Positions 35,825-44,953 of a stretch of 64,000 nt of DNA are shown piece after piece. The translations under genes and the position numbers were made by a program. Under the pieces are notes generated by a model, which saw only the letters and a list, made by a program, of their open reading frames with translations, did not search any database and had not been told where the DNA came from. Origin of the DNA: JAMZMI01 sp039970095 (GTDB lineage: Bacteria > Bacteroidota > Bacteroidia > Cytophagales > Cyclobacteriaceae); NCBI GenBank assembly GCA_039970095.1, contig JBDVMP010000095.1, positions 1-64,000 of the forward strand, given 5' to 3'. Positions within the stretch are counted from its first letter, which is position 1; the number at the start of each line of letters is the position of its first letter.

Positions 35825-37360
35825 ATGAAGAATTTTAGAAAACCAATTTTACTGACAGCATTAGCCTTGTTATTCTTATCTGGTTATTCGCAAACGTCCA
35901 AAGACTTCCCAAAAGAAGTGAACCTCGTAAAAATGACCGACGCTGGTGTAGCTATAGTTGGGACAGATGATGCCCTATATGGTCTTGATAACACCGGAAA
36001 AGATTTGTGGAAAAACGAAAAACTCAGGAAGGTAGAGCCAGAAAAGGTTGAAGTATTGAAAGGTAGTGAACTGGTTTTCGTCAGCGACAAGAGCATATTA
36101 AGTAGAAACCGTGTGCTCAATGTACTAGACGGACGTGAATATGCCAATACAGGGATTAAAGGTGAGAATTTGTTTGGTGCCAGGGTAATTCACGCCACCA
36201 ATCAATTATGGGTATTATCTCAGCCAAAGATTATTGACGTGTGGGATATTGAGAGCAACGCCTATCTCTACCGTTTGGAAGCCACTCCTGCCAAAATATC
36301 TTTTGATGAGTCTGCTTCTTATACCTACACTTTTTCGGGAATGCAGCCCCTTACTCACACAAGTTCTACTACTGCAATCTTGCACTTGGGACTGGGGCAT
36401 CTTGGCGAATATGACTTAACCACTGGCAAACCCAAGTGGATGTTCGATTGGACAGCCTACAAACCCAAAGCTGATAAAGGAGATAAGGCCAGTAACCCGT
36501 CAAGCAGGTATGCTGTAATGAAACTAGACGGAGGAACACTTTATTTTCCTTTTAGAAACATGCTAATCGCAGTAGATGCGAAATCTGGGGAATCAAAATG
36601 GGACGTAAAAGCCAATGCACCAGGAAAAGTCCTCGACATGTATGTGACTGATTATGGTATATTGGTTTTGACAGGGTCGGGAATTCAGCTTATTGACAAA
36701 TCTACAGGCGAAGAAGTTTGGAAGAAGCCATTAAAAATCAAAGAAGCCATTAGCAGTTTGCTGTTGAAGGACGGAGAAGACATTTATGCCATTTCCAAAA
36801 CTTCGCTATTGAAGGTTGATATTGCAAATCAAAAGGCAACTGCTCTTACCGAAAAGATCAAGTTCAAAAACAAAGATGAAATATCTGGCATTGAGGTGTT
36901 TGAAGAAAAAATCGTCCTTAGTACACCACAAAATATAGTTGGTATAGATAAGCAATCCGGTAGCATCCTGCACAGTGTTTATTATGAAGCCCCTGGCACA
37001 GGGCTGGCGACTATCGCCGCTAATGTGGTATTGGCCACTGTTGCCATGGCCGCAACCGCCAATAGCTATAATGTAAATTCAATAAGTGGAAGCCAGACGT
37101 ACTTCCAGTACACCCCCGCGGTAATGAGCAGTGGTGGCTCTGAAACACTTGACAATGGAAAAATTACTTATATCAGCACCAAGTTTAAGGATAGTGATGC
37201 GAAGGGATTTGGAGTAGCCAGGGTCGATAAAACTTCTGGAGAAACACTAAATAAAATAGTTATAGGAGACAGAAATCCGATATATGATGTGGATGAAACC
37301 CGTGGTATGATTTTCTTTAAATCAGATAACAAGACTGTGTCTATCCAATCTATGGACTAA
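35825..37360 (+). CDS. Exported PQQ-like beta-propeller protein
   Basis: 511 residues from the ATG at 35825 (MKNFRKPILLTALALLFLSGYSQ, a signal peptide); an upstream non-ATG start would add 18 residues ahead of it. The mature part is a repeating beta-propeller with PQQ-type blades, e.g. GLDNTGKDLWKNEK, TTGKPKWMFDW, KSGESKWDVKA and STGEEVWKKPL. A hydrophobic, Ala-rich insertion (TIAANVVLATVAMAATANS) sits late in the protein. Quinoprotein cofactor use is unproven; many such propellers are scaffolds. Its stop overlaps that of the convergent regulator gene by 4 bases. Confidence 0.8.
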   Translation: MKNFRKPILLTALALLFLSGYSQTSKDFPKEVNLVKMTDAGVAIVGTDDALYGLDNTGKDLWKNEKLRKVEPEKVEVLKGSELVFVSDKSILSRNRVLNVLDGREYANTGIKGENLFGARVIHATNQLWVLSQPKIIDVWDIESNAYLYRLEATPAKISFDESASYTYTFSGMQPLTHTSSTTAILHLGLGHLGEYDLTTGKPKWMFDWTAYKPKADKGDKASNPSSRYAVMKLDGGTLYFPFRNMLIAVDAKSGESKWDVKANAPGKVLDMYVTDYGILVLTGSGIQLIDKSTGEEVWKKPLKIKEAISSLLLKDGEDIYAISKTSLLKVDIANQKATALTEKIKFKNKDEISGIEVFEEKIVLSTPQNIVGIDKQSGSILHSVYYEAPGTGLATIAANVVLATVAMAATANSYNVNSISGSQTYFQYTPAVMSSGGSETLDNGKITYISTKFKDSDAKGFGVARVDKTSGETLNKIVIGDRNPIYDVDETRGMIFFKSDNKTVSIQSMD

Positions 37361-38013
37361 TGGATAAGGCCGGACGCAATCGCAAAGCGAATGAGTCCGG
37401 CTAAATTTTTAACACTCAACTTTTTCATCACATTGGCTCTGTGACTATCCACTGTTCTAGTCGATATGAAAAGTTTCTCACCTATTTCTGTATTGCTCAG
37501 ACCCTCACCAATCAATCGGATAATTTCTTTTTCACGATCGCTGAGATGTCCCAAAAGAACCATTTGACCCGGCTCTGGTTGCTTAAAAATGGACGGTTTT
37601 GCAATTAAGTTTTCAGTAACCTCAGAGCTATAAAAACGCTTACCCGCAGCTATTTTCTTAACTCCTTCAATCAAGTCTTGCGGTTCACTGCTTTTGTAGA
37701 GGTAGCCTTCCACTCCCAATCTTATCAGTTTTTCTATTAGCGATTTTTCCTTGTGCATGGTTAAAATACCCACCTTAAGAATAGGCATCTTTTCCTTTAG
37801 GATTGGGGCAGCTTCTAGCCCATTGAGGGTGGGCATGTCAAGATCCAGAAGCAAAACATCTGGACGAAGTATTTCACATTTTTCTATCGCTTCTTTACCG
37901 TTTTCTGCTTCGGAAATTACTTCAAAAGAAGGTTCTTCACTAAGAATCTTTACAATACCCTTCCTTACCAAGTGGTGATCATCCGCCACAATTATTTTAA
38001 CAGTTGAGTTCAT
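37357..38013 (-). CDS. NarL/LuxR-type response regulator
   Basis: A 218-residue two-domain regulator. The receiver domain has acidic pocket ADDHH (residues 10-14), phosphoacceptor Asp57 (LLLDLDMP) and the conserved Lys near the end. The C-terminal LuxR helix-turn-helix has LSDREKEIIRLIGEGLSNTEI and TRTVDSHRANVMKKL. It should bind DNA after phosphorylation by the TPR histidine kinase, whose stop codon region overlaps its own start by 4 bases, so the two form a cognate pair. Confidence 0.93.
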   Translation of the reverse strand: MNSTVKIIVADDHHLVRKGIVKILSEEPSFEVISEAENGKEAIEKCEILRPDVLLLDLDMPTLNGLEAAPILKEKMPILKVGILTMHKEKSLIEKLIRLGVEGYLYKSSEPQDLIEGVKKIAAGKRFYSSEVTENLIAKPSIFKQPEPGQMVLLGHLSDREKEIIRLIGEGLSNTEIGEKLFISTRTVDSHRANVMKKLSVKNLAGLIRFAIASGLIH

Positions 38014-40301
38014 ATCGGAATCACAATTGTAGCCACAGTACCACTAGCTTCATTTGAAGTATAGTTTACCTTACCATCTATAGTCGTCAACCTACTCTCA
38101 ATATTACTCATGCCTATTCCAGTTCCTTTTCCAGCTTTCAGGCCCACACCATTATCTTCCACTACCAGTATGAGTTTGTTTACATTCTCCATCAGTTGTA
38201 TATCCACACTGCTAGCGCCTGAGTGCTTTACGATGTTATGAACAAGTTCCTGAAAAATCCTGTAAACGACTATTTCAATACTGTTTTCATATCTACCCTT
38301 GAGACCAAAGTGTTGGAAATCAACTTTTGTTTTGTGGACAGCAAAATTGTTTTCGATAACCTCTTCCATTGCCGGAAGTAACCCCAGTTCCATGAGTGCC
38401 TTTGGCATCATTTGATGTGACAGATTTCGAGTTTCATCGGCAGCAGCTTCTACCATTTCTTTGGCTTTTGCGATATCACTAGCTTCATCCCCAGACAACC
38501 TGTTTGCTACACTGGTCAAAGCAAATTTGATCACGGCCATTTGTTGAACCACTCCATCGTGCAGGTCTTTTGCTATGCGTTTGCGCTCATCTTCTATGCC
38601 GGTTATTACGGCTTTGAAGCCCGCCTCCTTTTCTTTTGTAAGAGACAATTGGTAAATCAACTCTCTGCGTTTTCTTAGATACAGATACACCGAGATCAAT
38701 ATGAGCAAAACTCCTAGTGAGGCAATGAATAGAATAGCTTGTTTTTTCTGCTCTTCTGCAATTTTTGATTCAAACACCTCTGCCTCATTTTCTTTTTCCA
38801 GCTGTAAGCTATCAGCAACCTTTTCCATTTCATAGTTAGCCTCCAGCCAAGCCATATTGCGCGTATTTTCATGATTAAAGAGGGAGTCTGTGGTCTTTTG
38901 GAAAATCTCAAGATATTCCAATGCTCTCGGAGTATTTTCCATTTTCTTGTATTCCTGATATAGAGCGAAGGCGGCATCAGCGACAACACGCGAATACTCC
39001 GAATTTTGGGCATTGTATAGGCTTTTGGTGAAAAAACGCAACGCGAGAGTCTGTTTGCCATACTCAAGGTAAACCAACCCCATCAGGTAAGCTGTTTCTG
39101 GATATTTGGCGTCTGTTTTGCAGCTATCTATAGATTGTAGCTCCATGGATAAAAAGTGCTTTGCTGAGTCGTATTGCTCCTTTTGATAATACAGTTTTCC
39201 CAAAAGGGCTCCTATCCCATCCAGACATTTCAGTTGTGATATTTGCAAAAGGTTGTAAGAAGCCATCAGGTACTTTTTAGCCTCTATCAAGTCTCCCTTT
39301 TCTAAATAAGCGCTCCCAATATTGTGATGTGCGTTGATTATTCCAAGTGTATCCAGATTTGCGATATCATACTTGAGTGCTTTGAAGTAAAAGTTCAGTG
39401 CTTTGTCATATTCCTTGTTCAGCTTATAAACAAGACCAGCATTATAGCCTACGCTGATAACGCTAGACTCATCACCCATCTCCTCAAACAAGCGAAGTGC
39501 TTCCATATAAGATGTCAGTGCTTGTACGTACTCTCCTCGGTTACTATGCACGTTACCAATGTTTTCTAAAAAATTAGCTTGAAACGGCATATGTTTGCCC
39601 TCTTTGGCATAAGCCAAGGCCTTATTGTAACATTCCAGAGACAATATCGTCTTACCTGTCTTTCGATAAACTATACCCATGTTGTTCAAAGAAAGAGCAG
39701 ATCTAAGTGGTTCTCCTTTAGTCCTTGCCAGAAACAAGCCTCTTTCCGAAAGGGATATTGATTTGTCGTAATTCCCCTTTCTTTCAAAGGCATTAGCCAA
39801 TCTACCGAGCGTGACTATTCGAGAAAGCGTATCCGCTATATTGGCTTGATGTAGTTCTACTTTTTCCAGATTGAAAATTGATTCATCATACATGCCCACT
39901 CCAAGCTGCACTACTCCCAGGTTGTAAAGAACCTTGTGCAGCAAAATTTCATCCCCCAGGTTAGTTAGTAACTCACTACTTTTTTCATACTCCTGCAAAG
40001 CCTTTTTGATATCATTTTCGGCATAAGCCAAATCGGCACTGAGCCATTTGCTCATAGCCATACCACGCTCAAATTGGCTGACCACAGACAAGTCGTAGGC
40101 CTGATCAATATAGGTTTTAGCCGCTTCTGCATCTCCTTCGGAGTTATACTCTCTAGCCAAGTCAAGAAGGATGTTTACCCTGTTACTATCTACTTCTACC
40201 TCTTGAATGGCCTGACGAAGGCTATCAATCTCTGTGGTTTGACCAATTAGTAAAACAGGACAAGCGACAATTGAAAACAGGAAAATTAGGCGGACGATCA
40301 T
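38010..40301 (-). CDS. TPR-containing sensor histidine kinase (HisKA_3 type)
   Basis: A 763-residue kinase with a signal sequence at the N-terminus (LIFLFSIVACPVLLIG), then about 400 residues of tetratricopeptide repeats (ALSLNNMGIVYRKTGK, ANFLENIGNVHSNRGEY and so on), which therefore face the periplasm. A coiled coil follows, then one transmembrane helix near 520-540 (AILFIASLGVLLILISVYLYL), and a HisKA_3 domain with RIAKDLHDGVVQQ (His581). The ATP-binding domain has ELVHNIVKHSGA, DNGVGL and GTGIGMSNIESR. It is the partner of the NarL-type regulator. TPRs suggest it senses a protein or envelope state. Confidence 0.92.
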   Translation of the reverse strand: MIVRLIFLFSIVACPVLLIGQTTEIDSLRQAIQEVEVDSNRVNILLDLAREYNSEGDAEAAKTYIDQAYDLSVVSQFERGMAMSKWLSADLAYAENDIKKALQEYEKSSELLTNLGDEILLHKVLYNLGVVQLGVGMYDESIFNLEKVELHQANIADTLSRIVTLGRLANAFERKGNYDKSISLSERGLFLARTKGEPLRSALSLNNMGIVYRKTGKTILSLECYNKALAYAKEGKHMPFQANFLENIGNVHSNRGEYVQALTSYMEALRLFEEMGDESSVISVGYNAGLVYKLNKEYDKALNFYFKALKYDIANLDTLGIINAHHNIGSAYLEKGDLIEAKKYLMASYNLLQISQLKCLDGIGALLGKLYYQKEQYDSAKHFLSMELQSIDSCKTDAKYPETAYLMGLVYLEYGKQTLALRFFTKSLYNAQNSEYSRVVADAAFALYQEYKKMENTPRALEYLEIFQKTTDSLFNHENTRNMAWLEANYEMEKVADSLQLEKENEAEVFESKIAEEQKKQAILFIASLGVLLILISVYLYLRKRRELIYQLSLTKEKEAGFKAVITGIEDERKRIAKDLHDGVVQQMAVIKFALTSVANRLSGDEASDIAKAKEMVEAAADETRNLSHQMMPKALMELGLLPAMEEVIENNFAVHKTKVDFQHFGLKGRYENSIEIVVYRIFQELVHNIVKHSGASSVDIQLMENVNKLILVVEDNGVGLKAGKGTGIGMSNIESRLTTIDGKVNYTSNEASGTVATIVIPI

Positions 40302-40441
40302 GATCTTTCGGATACGCTAAAATAGTATCGGTCTGATCAATTCAAAATCAAAAGGACTATTATCCTTCCAATAAACTGAAATATTCAACTCAACTCTCCA
40401 TTCAGCAGATTTCACATGGTTTGAAAGTGGTCTTGAAAAAA

Positions 40442-41002
40442 CTACGACCGATGCTTATCCAAAATTTCCTGAATCTGGACGAGATGCCTTTCTTCATGAG
40501 TAAGTAAGAATTCGAATATCTCAGGGATAAAGAATTTCACGCGCTTCCCCAGAGCCGTTGGCATTTTAATGCCCGTGAGGTCGCAAGTGCGGGCTTGTTT
40601 TATAAAACCATTAAACTGATCTTTATTAATTATAAACCTCTCGACGGTCTCATTAGGTGCCGCTGCGCTGATCGAAGGTTCAAAAAACTTGAAAGTGGTC
40701 ATTTTGTATTTTCGTTTTCCAGACTTTGGTTTCATGGAGTACACCGAAAGCTTTCCCAGAATAGTCGATTGTTTCTTTTGTGCTTCATTGCCAGATTGAG
40801 GAGCACTATCCAGCGCCTTGATGAAGTTTGGTGTGTATAGCTCGTAGACCTGATTCAAATGACTCACTACCTCCAAAACCGACCAAACTGACTTTGACTC
40901 TTTCCAGTTGATTACTTCGGATGGAAGTGTGGCCACTTCTTTTTCTATGAAATGTTTTTGCTCGTTGGATGATTGCAGTAGCTTCTCAAAATTTACCTCC
41001 AT
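40442..41002 (-). CDS. DinB-family protein
   Basis: 186 residues from the ATG at 41002 (MEVNFEKLLQ); the frame is open for 22 more codons to a TTG but the ATG fits better. The protein is a four-helix DinB/DUF664-type bundle, with VWSVLEVVSHLNQVYELY and FLLTHEERHLVQIQEIL; His in the SHLNQ and THEERH segments are the usual metal ligands. Related proteins use a bound metal for bacillithiol-, mycothiol- or glutathione-linked reactions, but the substrate is unknown. It lies downstream of a Crp-like regulator gene on the same strand. Confidence 0.8.
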   Translation of the reverse strand: MEVNFEKLLQSSNEQKHFIEKEVATLPSEVINWKESKSVWSVLEVVSHLNQVYELYTPNFIKALDSAPQSGNEAQKKQSTILGKLSVYSMKPKSGKRKYKMTTFKFFEPSISAAAPNETVERFIINKDQFNGFIKQARTCDLTGIKMPTALGKRVKFFIPEIFEFLLTHEERHLVQIQEILDKHRS

Positions 41003-41071
41003 GATTTTTGTTGTTTCTTTTTTGCAAATCTGTTCAAGCCATTCATGAGAAAAATTGATCTGGATCAATAA

Positions 41072-41650
41072 TTACATTTTAGCACGCATTCTGCTAAAAG
41101 TTTCTGGCGTCATATTGAGATAGCTGGCGATATATTTTTGTGGGATGGTCAATAGCTGTTGAGGACATCTGGCAGTAAACGCATCGAACCTTTCTTTTGC
41201 AGTCAGGGTCACCATTTCCACTTCTCTTTTTGCTCTGCCAAATAAGATGGTTTCCATAAAATTGATTCGCCAGTCCTTGAACTCCGGGAAGCGTTCAAAC
41301 AATTCATTGTAATGCTGCTTATTGATTGCTATCAATTTTGAAGGTGTAAGTGCTTCCATAAAGTAATTGGACGGAGTTTCGTGAATAAAGGAATCATAAA
41401 CCCCAGAAGGAGATCCATCATACGAGAACCCGAGCACCACTTTTTCCCCTTTATTGCTGATCACGTACATGGCCTGCACACCCGAAATAACAAAATAAAA
41501 ATACCGCTCTACGCTACCAGCTTCTGTCAAAAACTCCCTTTGTTTCAATTCTCTGACTTGAAATACCCGTAACAAGTAGTCATACGCTTCCTTGGAGATA
41601 TTGGTGTAGCGCCCGAAGTTGTCATCGAAAAGATGCTTATAGTTTGTCAT
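41072..41650 (-). CDS. Crp/Fnr-family transcription regulator
   Basis: 192 residues from the ATG at 41650. A cyclic-nucleotide-binding-like beta-roll occupies about residues 15-125 (QREFLTEAGSVERYFYFVISG, VVLGFSYDGSPSGVYDSFI), and a short winged-helix ends the protein (LLTIPQKYIASYLNMTPETFSRMRAKM). The Arg/Glu signature that binds cAMP is not obvious, so the ligand may differ or be absent, as is common for Bacteroidota members. It ends 70 bases before the DinB gene and may regulate it. Confidence 0.85.
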   Translation of the reverse strand: MTNYKHLFDDNFGRYTNISKEAYDYLLRVFQVRELKQREFLTEAGSVERYFYFVISGVQAMYVISNKGEKVVLGFSYDGSPSGVYDSFIHETPSNYFMEALTPSKLIAINKQHYNELFERFPEFKDWRINFMETILFGRAKREVEMVTLTAKERFDAFTARCPQQLLTIPQKYIASYLNMTPETFSRMRAKM

Positions 41651-41956
41651 AGCATAACAAATATGCACATTCTAACCAATCACAATCTTATCAACTTCTA
41701 TGAATATGATTGAATTCTCTAAAGGCCGATCTGTGGAAGCAAGGCTGTGTTTTCCAAGGCTGAGAATACTCCCTCTTGCTGATGTCCTTTTACATTTTTT
41801 GTAGTTCTACCTTTGTCCATAATATGGAATTTAGCTATTTAAGCGGGCGGTGATCTCGCTTGTAAGAGTATCACAAATAATAACATAACATACTTTTCAT
41901 CCCTTGAATATCTTTTTGAATAGAAAGGGGTTAGCTTTGCGCTCTTTTATAATAGC
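41651..41956. other. Divergent intergenic region
   Basis: 306 bases between the Crp-like gene (leftward) and typA (rightward). Apart from a candidate -7 box at 41932-41939 I see no gene, hairpin or repeat. Confidence 0.5.
41932..41939 (+). promoter_or_regulatory. Candidate -7 promoter box of typA
   Basis: TAGCTTTG fits TAnnTTTG, 17 bases before the ATG. A TTTG at 41915-41918 is closer than the usual 17-21 bases, so the -33 box is uncertain. Confidence 0.4.
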
Positions 41957-43735
41957 ATGACAGAAATTAGAAATATCGCCATCATTGCACACGTTGATCA
42001 TGGCAAGACCACTTTGGTAGATAAAATTATCTACGCAGCGCAAGCCAATGATGCCAAACGAGCACAGGACAATAATGAGCTGATCCTTGACAACAATGAC
42101 CTGGAGCGCGAGCGAGGGATTACGATCCTGTCGAAGAACGTTTCGGTGAATTACAAAGGCGTAAAAATCAACATCATAGATACTCCTGGTCACGCCGATT
42201 TTGGTGGTGAAGTGGAGCGTGTTTTGAGCATGGCCGATGGTGTGTTGCTTTTGGTAGATGCATTTGAAGGGGCTATGCCGCAGACAAGGTTCGTTTTAGG
42301 TAAGGCGCTTGGGCTTGGTTTGAAACCAATCGTTGTGGTCAATAAAGTAGATAAGGAAAACTGTCGTCCCGATGAAGTTCACGAAGAGGTTTTTGACCTT
42401 ATGTTCAACCTTGACGCTACAGAAGATCAATTAGATTTTCATACGCTTTACGGATCGTCCAAACACGGATGGATGAGTGAAGACTGGAAAAACCCTACTG
42501 ATAACCTCGAGCCACTGTTGGACAGGATTTTGGAAGTAATTCCACCACCACCAAAACGTGAAGGTGTATTGAGAATGAAGATTACTTCTCTTGACTTTTC
42601 ATCTTTTACTGGTAGAATCGCTATTGGAAGAATCCATCAGGGGTCTATCAAAGTGGGTCAGAGTCTGGGGCTAACCAAAGCTGATGATAAGGTTCAGCGT
42701 GTGAGAATCAAAGAACTACATGTTTTTGAAGGACTTGGAAAAAGAAGCGTAGAAGAAGTTGGATGTGGTGATATCTGCGCCGTTACGGGTATTGAGAGCT
42801 TCGATATTGGAGATACGATAACGGATTTTGACAATCCGGAACCATTGGAAAGAGTGGGCGTAGATGAGCCAACTATGAACATGCTCTTTACAATCAATAA
42901 CTCTCCTTTCTTCGGTAAAGAAGGAAAATTTGTAACGTCTCGCCATTTGAGAGATCGTTTGATGAAGGAGATAGAAAAAAACCTGGCGCTAAGAGTAGAG
43001 TCAACAGATAGTGAGGATAAATTTCTCGTTTACGGACGTGGTGTACTTCACTTGTCTGTATTGATAGAAACGATGCGCCGTGAAGGCTATGAGCTGCAAG
43101 TAGGTCAGCCGCAGGTTATTTATAAAGAGGTTGATGGTGCTAAGCATGAGCCTATCGAACACCTTGTGATCGATGTGCCTGAAGATGTGTCTGGTAAGGC
43201 CATCGAATTGGTAACAAAAAGAAAAGGTGAACTAACTGTAATGGAGCCAAAAGGTGACATTCAGCATTTGGAGTTCAACATTCCGGCTAGGGGCTTGATT
43301 GGCTTGAGAAATCAAGTACTAACTGCCACAGGTGGTGAGGCTGTGATGACGCACCGATTCAATGGATATGAGCCTTTCAAAGGTGAGATACCTGAAAGAC
43401 TCAATGGTTCGCTTGTTTCTATGGATACAGGTCCCGGAACGGCATACTCTATAGATAAACTTCAGGATAGAGGTATTTTCTTTGTTGATCCGGGTGATGA
43501 GTTGTATGTGGGTCAGGTAATTGGTGAGCACTCTCGTGCAAATGATCTGGCGGTAAACGTGCAAAAAGGAAAACAGCTTACCAACATGAGGAAGTCTGGT
43601 ACAGATGCAAGTATGAAAATAGCTCCTGCTAAGAAGTTCTCCTTAGAAGAGGCACTTGAGTATATCAATAAAGACGAATATGTAGAGGTTACTCCTCTTT
43701 CTCTCCGTATGAGAAAGATCAACTTCAAACCTTGA
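41957..43735 (+). CDS. typA: Ribosome-associated GTPase TypA/BipA
   Basis: 592 residues, near the usual length of about 600. The GTPase domain has G1 AHVDHGKTTL (11-20), switch I with ERERGITI, G3 DTPGHADFGGEV and G4 NKVDK. EF-G-like domains II, III and V follow, and the BipA-specific C-terminal domain ends with EVTPLSLRMRK. The protein binds the 70S ribosome and helps assembly or translation under stress and cold. Single gene with its own promoter candidate and terminator. Confidence 0.96.
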   Translation: MTEIRNIAIIAHVDHGKTTLVDKIIYAAQANDAKRAQDNNELILDNNDLERERGITILSKNVSVNYKGVKINIIDTPGHADFGGEVERVLSMADGVLLLVDAFEGAMPQTRFVLGKALGLGLKPIVVVNKVDKENCRPDEVHEEVFDLMFNLDATEDQLDFHTLYGSSKHGWMSEDWKNPTDNLEPLLDRILEVIPPPPKREGVLRMKITSLDFSSFTGRIAIGRIHQGSIKVGQSLGLTKADDKVQRVRIKELHVFEGLGKRSVEEVGCGDICAVTGIESFDIGDTITDFDNPEPLERVGVDEPTMNMLFTINNSPFFGKEGKFVTSRHLRDRLMKEIEKNLALRVESTDSEDKFLVYGRGVLHLSVLIETMRREGYELQVGQPQVIYKEVDGAKHEPIEHLVIDVPEDVSGKAIELVTKRKGELTVMEPKGDIQHLEFNIPARGLIGLRNQVLTATGGEAVMTHRFNGYEPFKGEIPERLNGSLVSMDTGPGTAYSIDKLQDRGIFFVDPGDELYVGQVIGEHSRANDLAVNVQKGKQLTNMRKSGTDASMKIAPAKKFSLEEALEYINKDEYVEVTPLSLRMRKINFKP

Positions 43736-43756
43736 TTTTAAGATAACCCCGTATCT

Positions 43757-43785
43757 AAAAGCACCTCAAAAGGGTGCTTTTTTTT
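43757..43785 (+). terminator. Rho-independent terminator after typA
   Basis: Stem AAAAGCACC/GGTGCTTT with a short loop, followed by eight or more T residues, 22 bases after the typA stop. Confidence 0.85.
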
Positions 43786-43854
43786 GTTTTCAGAAATTGG
43801 AGAAATGGATAAGGTCATTTTGAACCGGAAGAAGAAAGAAGGTCAAGGAGTGTC

Positions 43855-44451
43855 CTACCGATACTTATCATGGAGTCCTACCCCGCTAGCGATCATCGGG
43901 ATGATCTTTTCCAAACGTGATTGCTTGGTTTCAGCTCTTTTGGCTTCTGCTATAAATTCGGAAAACTCGCGCTTCTTAGATTTGCTAAATGCTTCGAATG
44001 AATCGGATAGTCCTGAGTTTTTATCGAGCACCTCTTGTAGCTCTGGGGGAATTACCAATTCCTTTTTCTTGGGTTTGATTTCTTTTCCCTGCTTCTGGTT
44101 TTCTATGGCTTCCAGCAGGTATTTATGGATGAGATCAGCATCCCGATGTATCTCGTCAATATCTGTAAACCGCCACTGACGCATGGCCTTGGTCACTCCC
44201 TCCTGCGCATTGATGAGTTTACCTTCAGTATCTGCGAGAAATACACCTTGATAAAACCAAATGGCCATGTGTTCCTTGAAGCCCACGATACCCGCCACAT
44301 GTTTTCCATCCAGGGTGTAGCACGGAGCACCCCACTTGATCGTTTCGTGCAGTTCTGTTCTGAGTATGATCTCCCTAATTAGCCGGAGTGCTGGCTGCCA
44401 ATTGCCGCTCTTCTCGAGATATTCATCTACCGTTTTTCCTGAATTCATCAT
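43855..44451 (-). CDS. DUF1801/YdeI-like protein
   Basis: 198 residues from the ATG pair at 44451/44448 (MMNSGKTVDEYLEKSGNW). The N-terminal half is the DUF1801 fold (IREIILRTELHETIKWGAPCYTLDGKHVAGI, then FYQGVFLAD). The C-terminal half has the YdeI/OmpD-associated pattern (PPELQEVLDKNSGLSDSFEAFSKSKKREFSEFIAEAKRAETK). Members are small soluble proteins linked to iron-chaperone-like folds; function is unproven. It starts back to back with the divergent 44462 gene. Confidence 0.85.
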   Translation of the reverse strand: MMNSGKTVDEYLEKSGNWQPALRLIREIILRTELHETIKWGAPCYTLDGKHVAGIVGFKEHMAIWFYQGVFLADTEGKLINAQEGVTKAMRQWRFTDIDEIHRDADLIHKYLLEAIENQKQGKEIKPKKKELVIPPELQEVLDKNSGLSDSFEAFSKSKKREFSEFIAEAKRAETKQSRLEKIIPMIASGVGLHDKYR

Positions 44452-44461
44452 GACTAAAATT

Positions 44462-44842
44462 ATGAAAAAAGAAGGAATGAAGGAAATATCACAGGTTGGC
44501 CACAAAGACGGTTTAGTAAACGTCATTCCGAACATGAGGCACGAAGGTGAGAGAATCTCCTTGTTGTATGAAACTGCCGCGCTGCATTGCTATTACGGTT
44601 GTGCCTGGTGTCATGAGATTGTTACGCTGCGCTCACAAGGACGGTATGAGGTAGACATTGCTGCGCTGGTTTATTTGGCTAATCTTCGACAAATCCACGC
44701 TCCGACGGCATGGTTTAAGAGACCTGAAGGCAAGGGTATTCTTTTAATTGAGCACGATAAAAAGCATAAAACTTTCTTAAGAGAATTAGTTTATCCAAAC
44801 CTGATCACAGCACATTATAATGTGTTTTTAACCGAAAAATGA
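44462..44842 (+). CDS. Hypothetical protein with a CAWCH motif
   Basis: 126 residues from the ATG at 44462; ATGs at 44450 and 44477 are alternatives, the first of which would overlap the divergent start. It has no signal peptide. The central part reads LHCYYGCAWCHEIVTL, where CxxCH could be a chance heme-type motif or a metal site. A long helix VDIAALVYLANLRQ follows. I know no family for it. It does not overlap any better gene, which supports but does not prove coding. Confidence 0.45.
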   Translation: MKKEGMKEISQVGHKDGLVNVIPNMRHEGERISLLYETAALHCYYGCAWCHEIVTLRSQGRYEVDIAALVYLANLRQIHAPTAWFKRPEGKGILLIEHDKKHKTFLRELVYPNLITAHYNVFLTEK

Positions 44843-44910
44843 TGTATTAATGATGTAGTCTTAAAATGATGCAATGAAAGGAATGATGTATTGATAAAAT
44901 TGCAATGAAA
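44838..44910. repeat. Cluster of AATGATGTA and GCAATGAAA repeats
   Basis: AATGATGTA occurs at 44838, 44849 and 44882, AATGATGCA at 44865, and GCAATGAAA at 44871 and 44902. The first two copies are 11 bases apart, the later ones 16-17. The cluster lies just upstream of the GH16 gene and could be a set of regulator half-sites. Confidence 0.45.
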
Positions 44911-44922
44911 ACGATTGCAAGG

Positions 44923-44930
44923 TAGTTTCG
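44923..44930 (+). promoter_or_regulatory. Candidate -7 promoter box of the GH16 gene
   Basis: TAGTTTCG, one mismatch from TAnnTTTG, 24 bases before the ATG; a TTG at 44899-44901 is 21 bases upstream and could be the -33 core. Directly downstream of the repeat cluster. Confidence 0.35.
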
Positions 44931-44953
44931 GAGCTTAACCTAATCAAAACGTC

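Noticed and set aside
42694..42946. Antisense open frames within typA
   Set aside because: They are shadows of a highly conserved gene and have no signals of their own.
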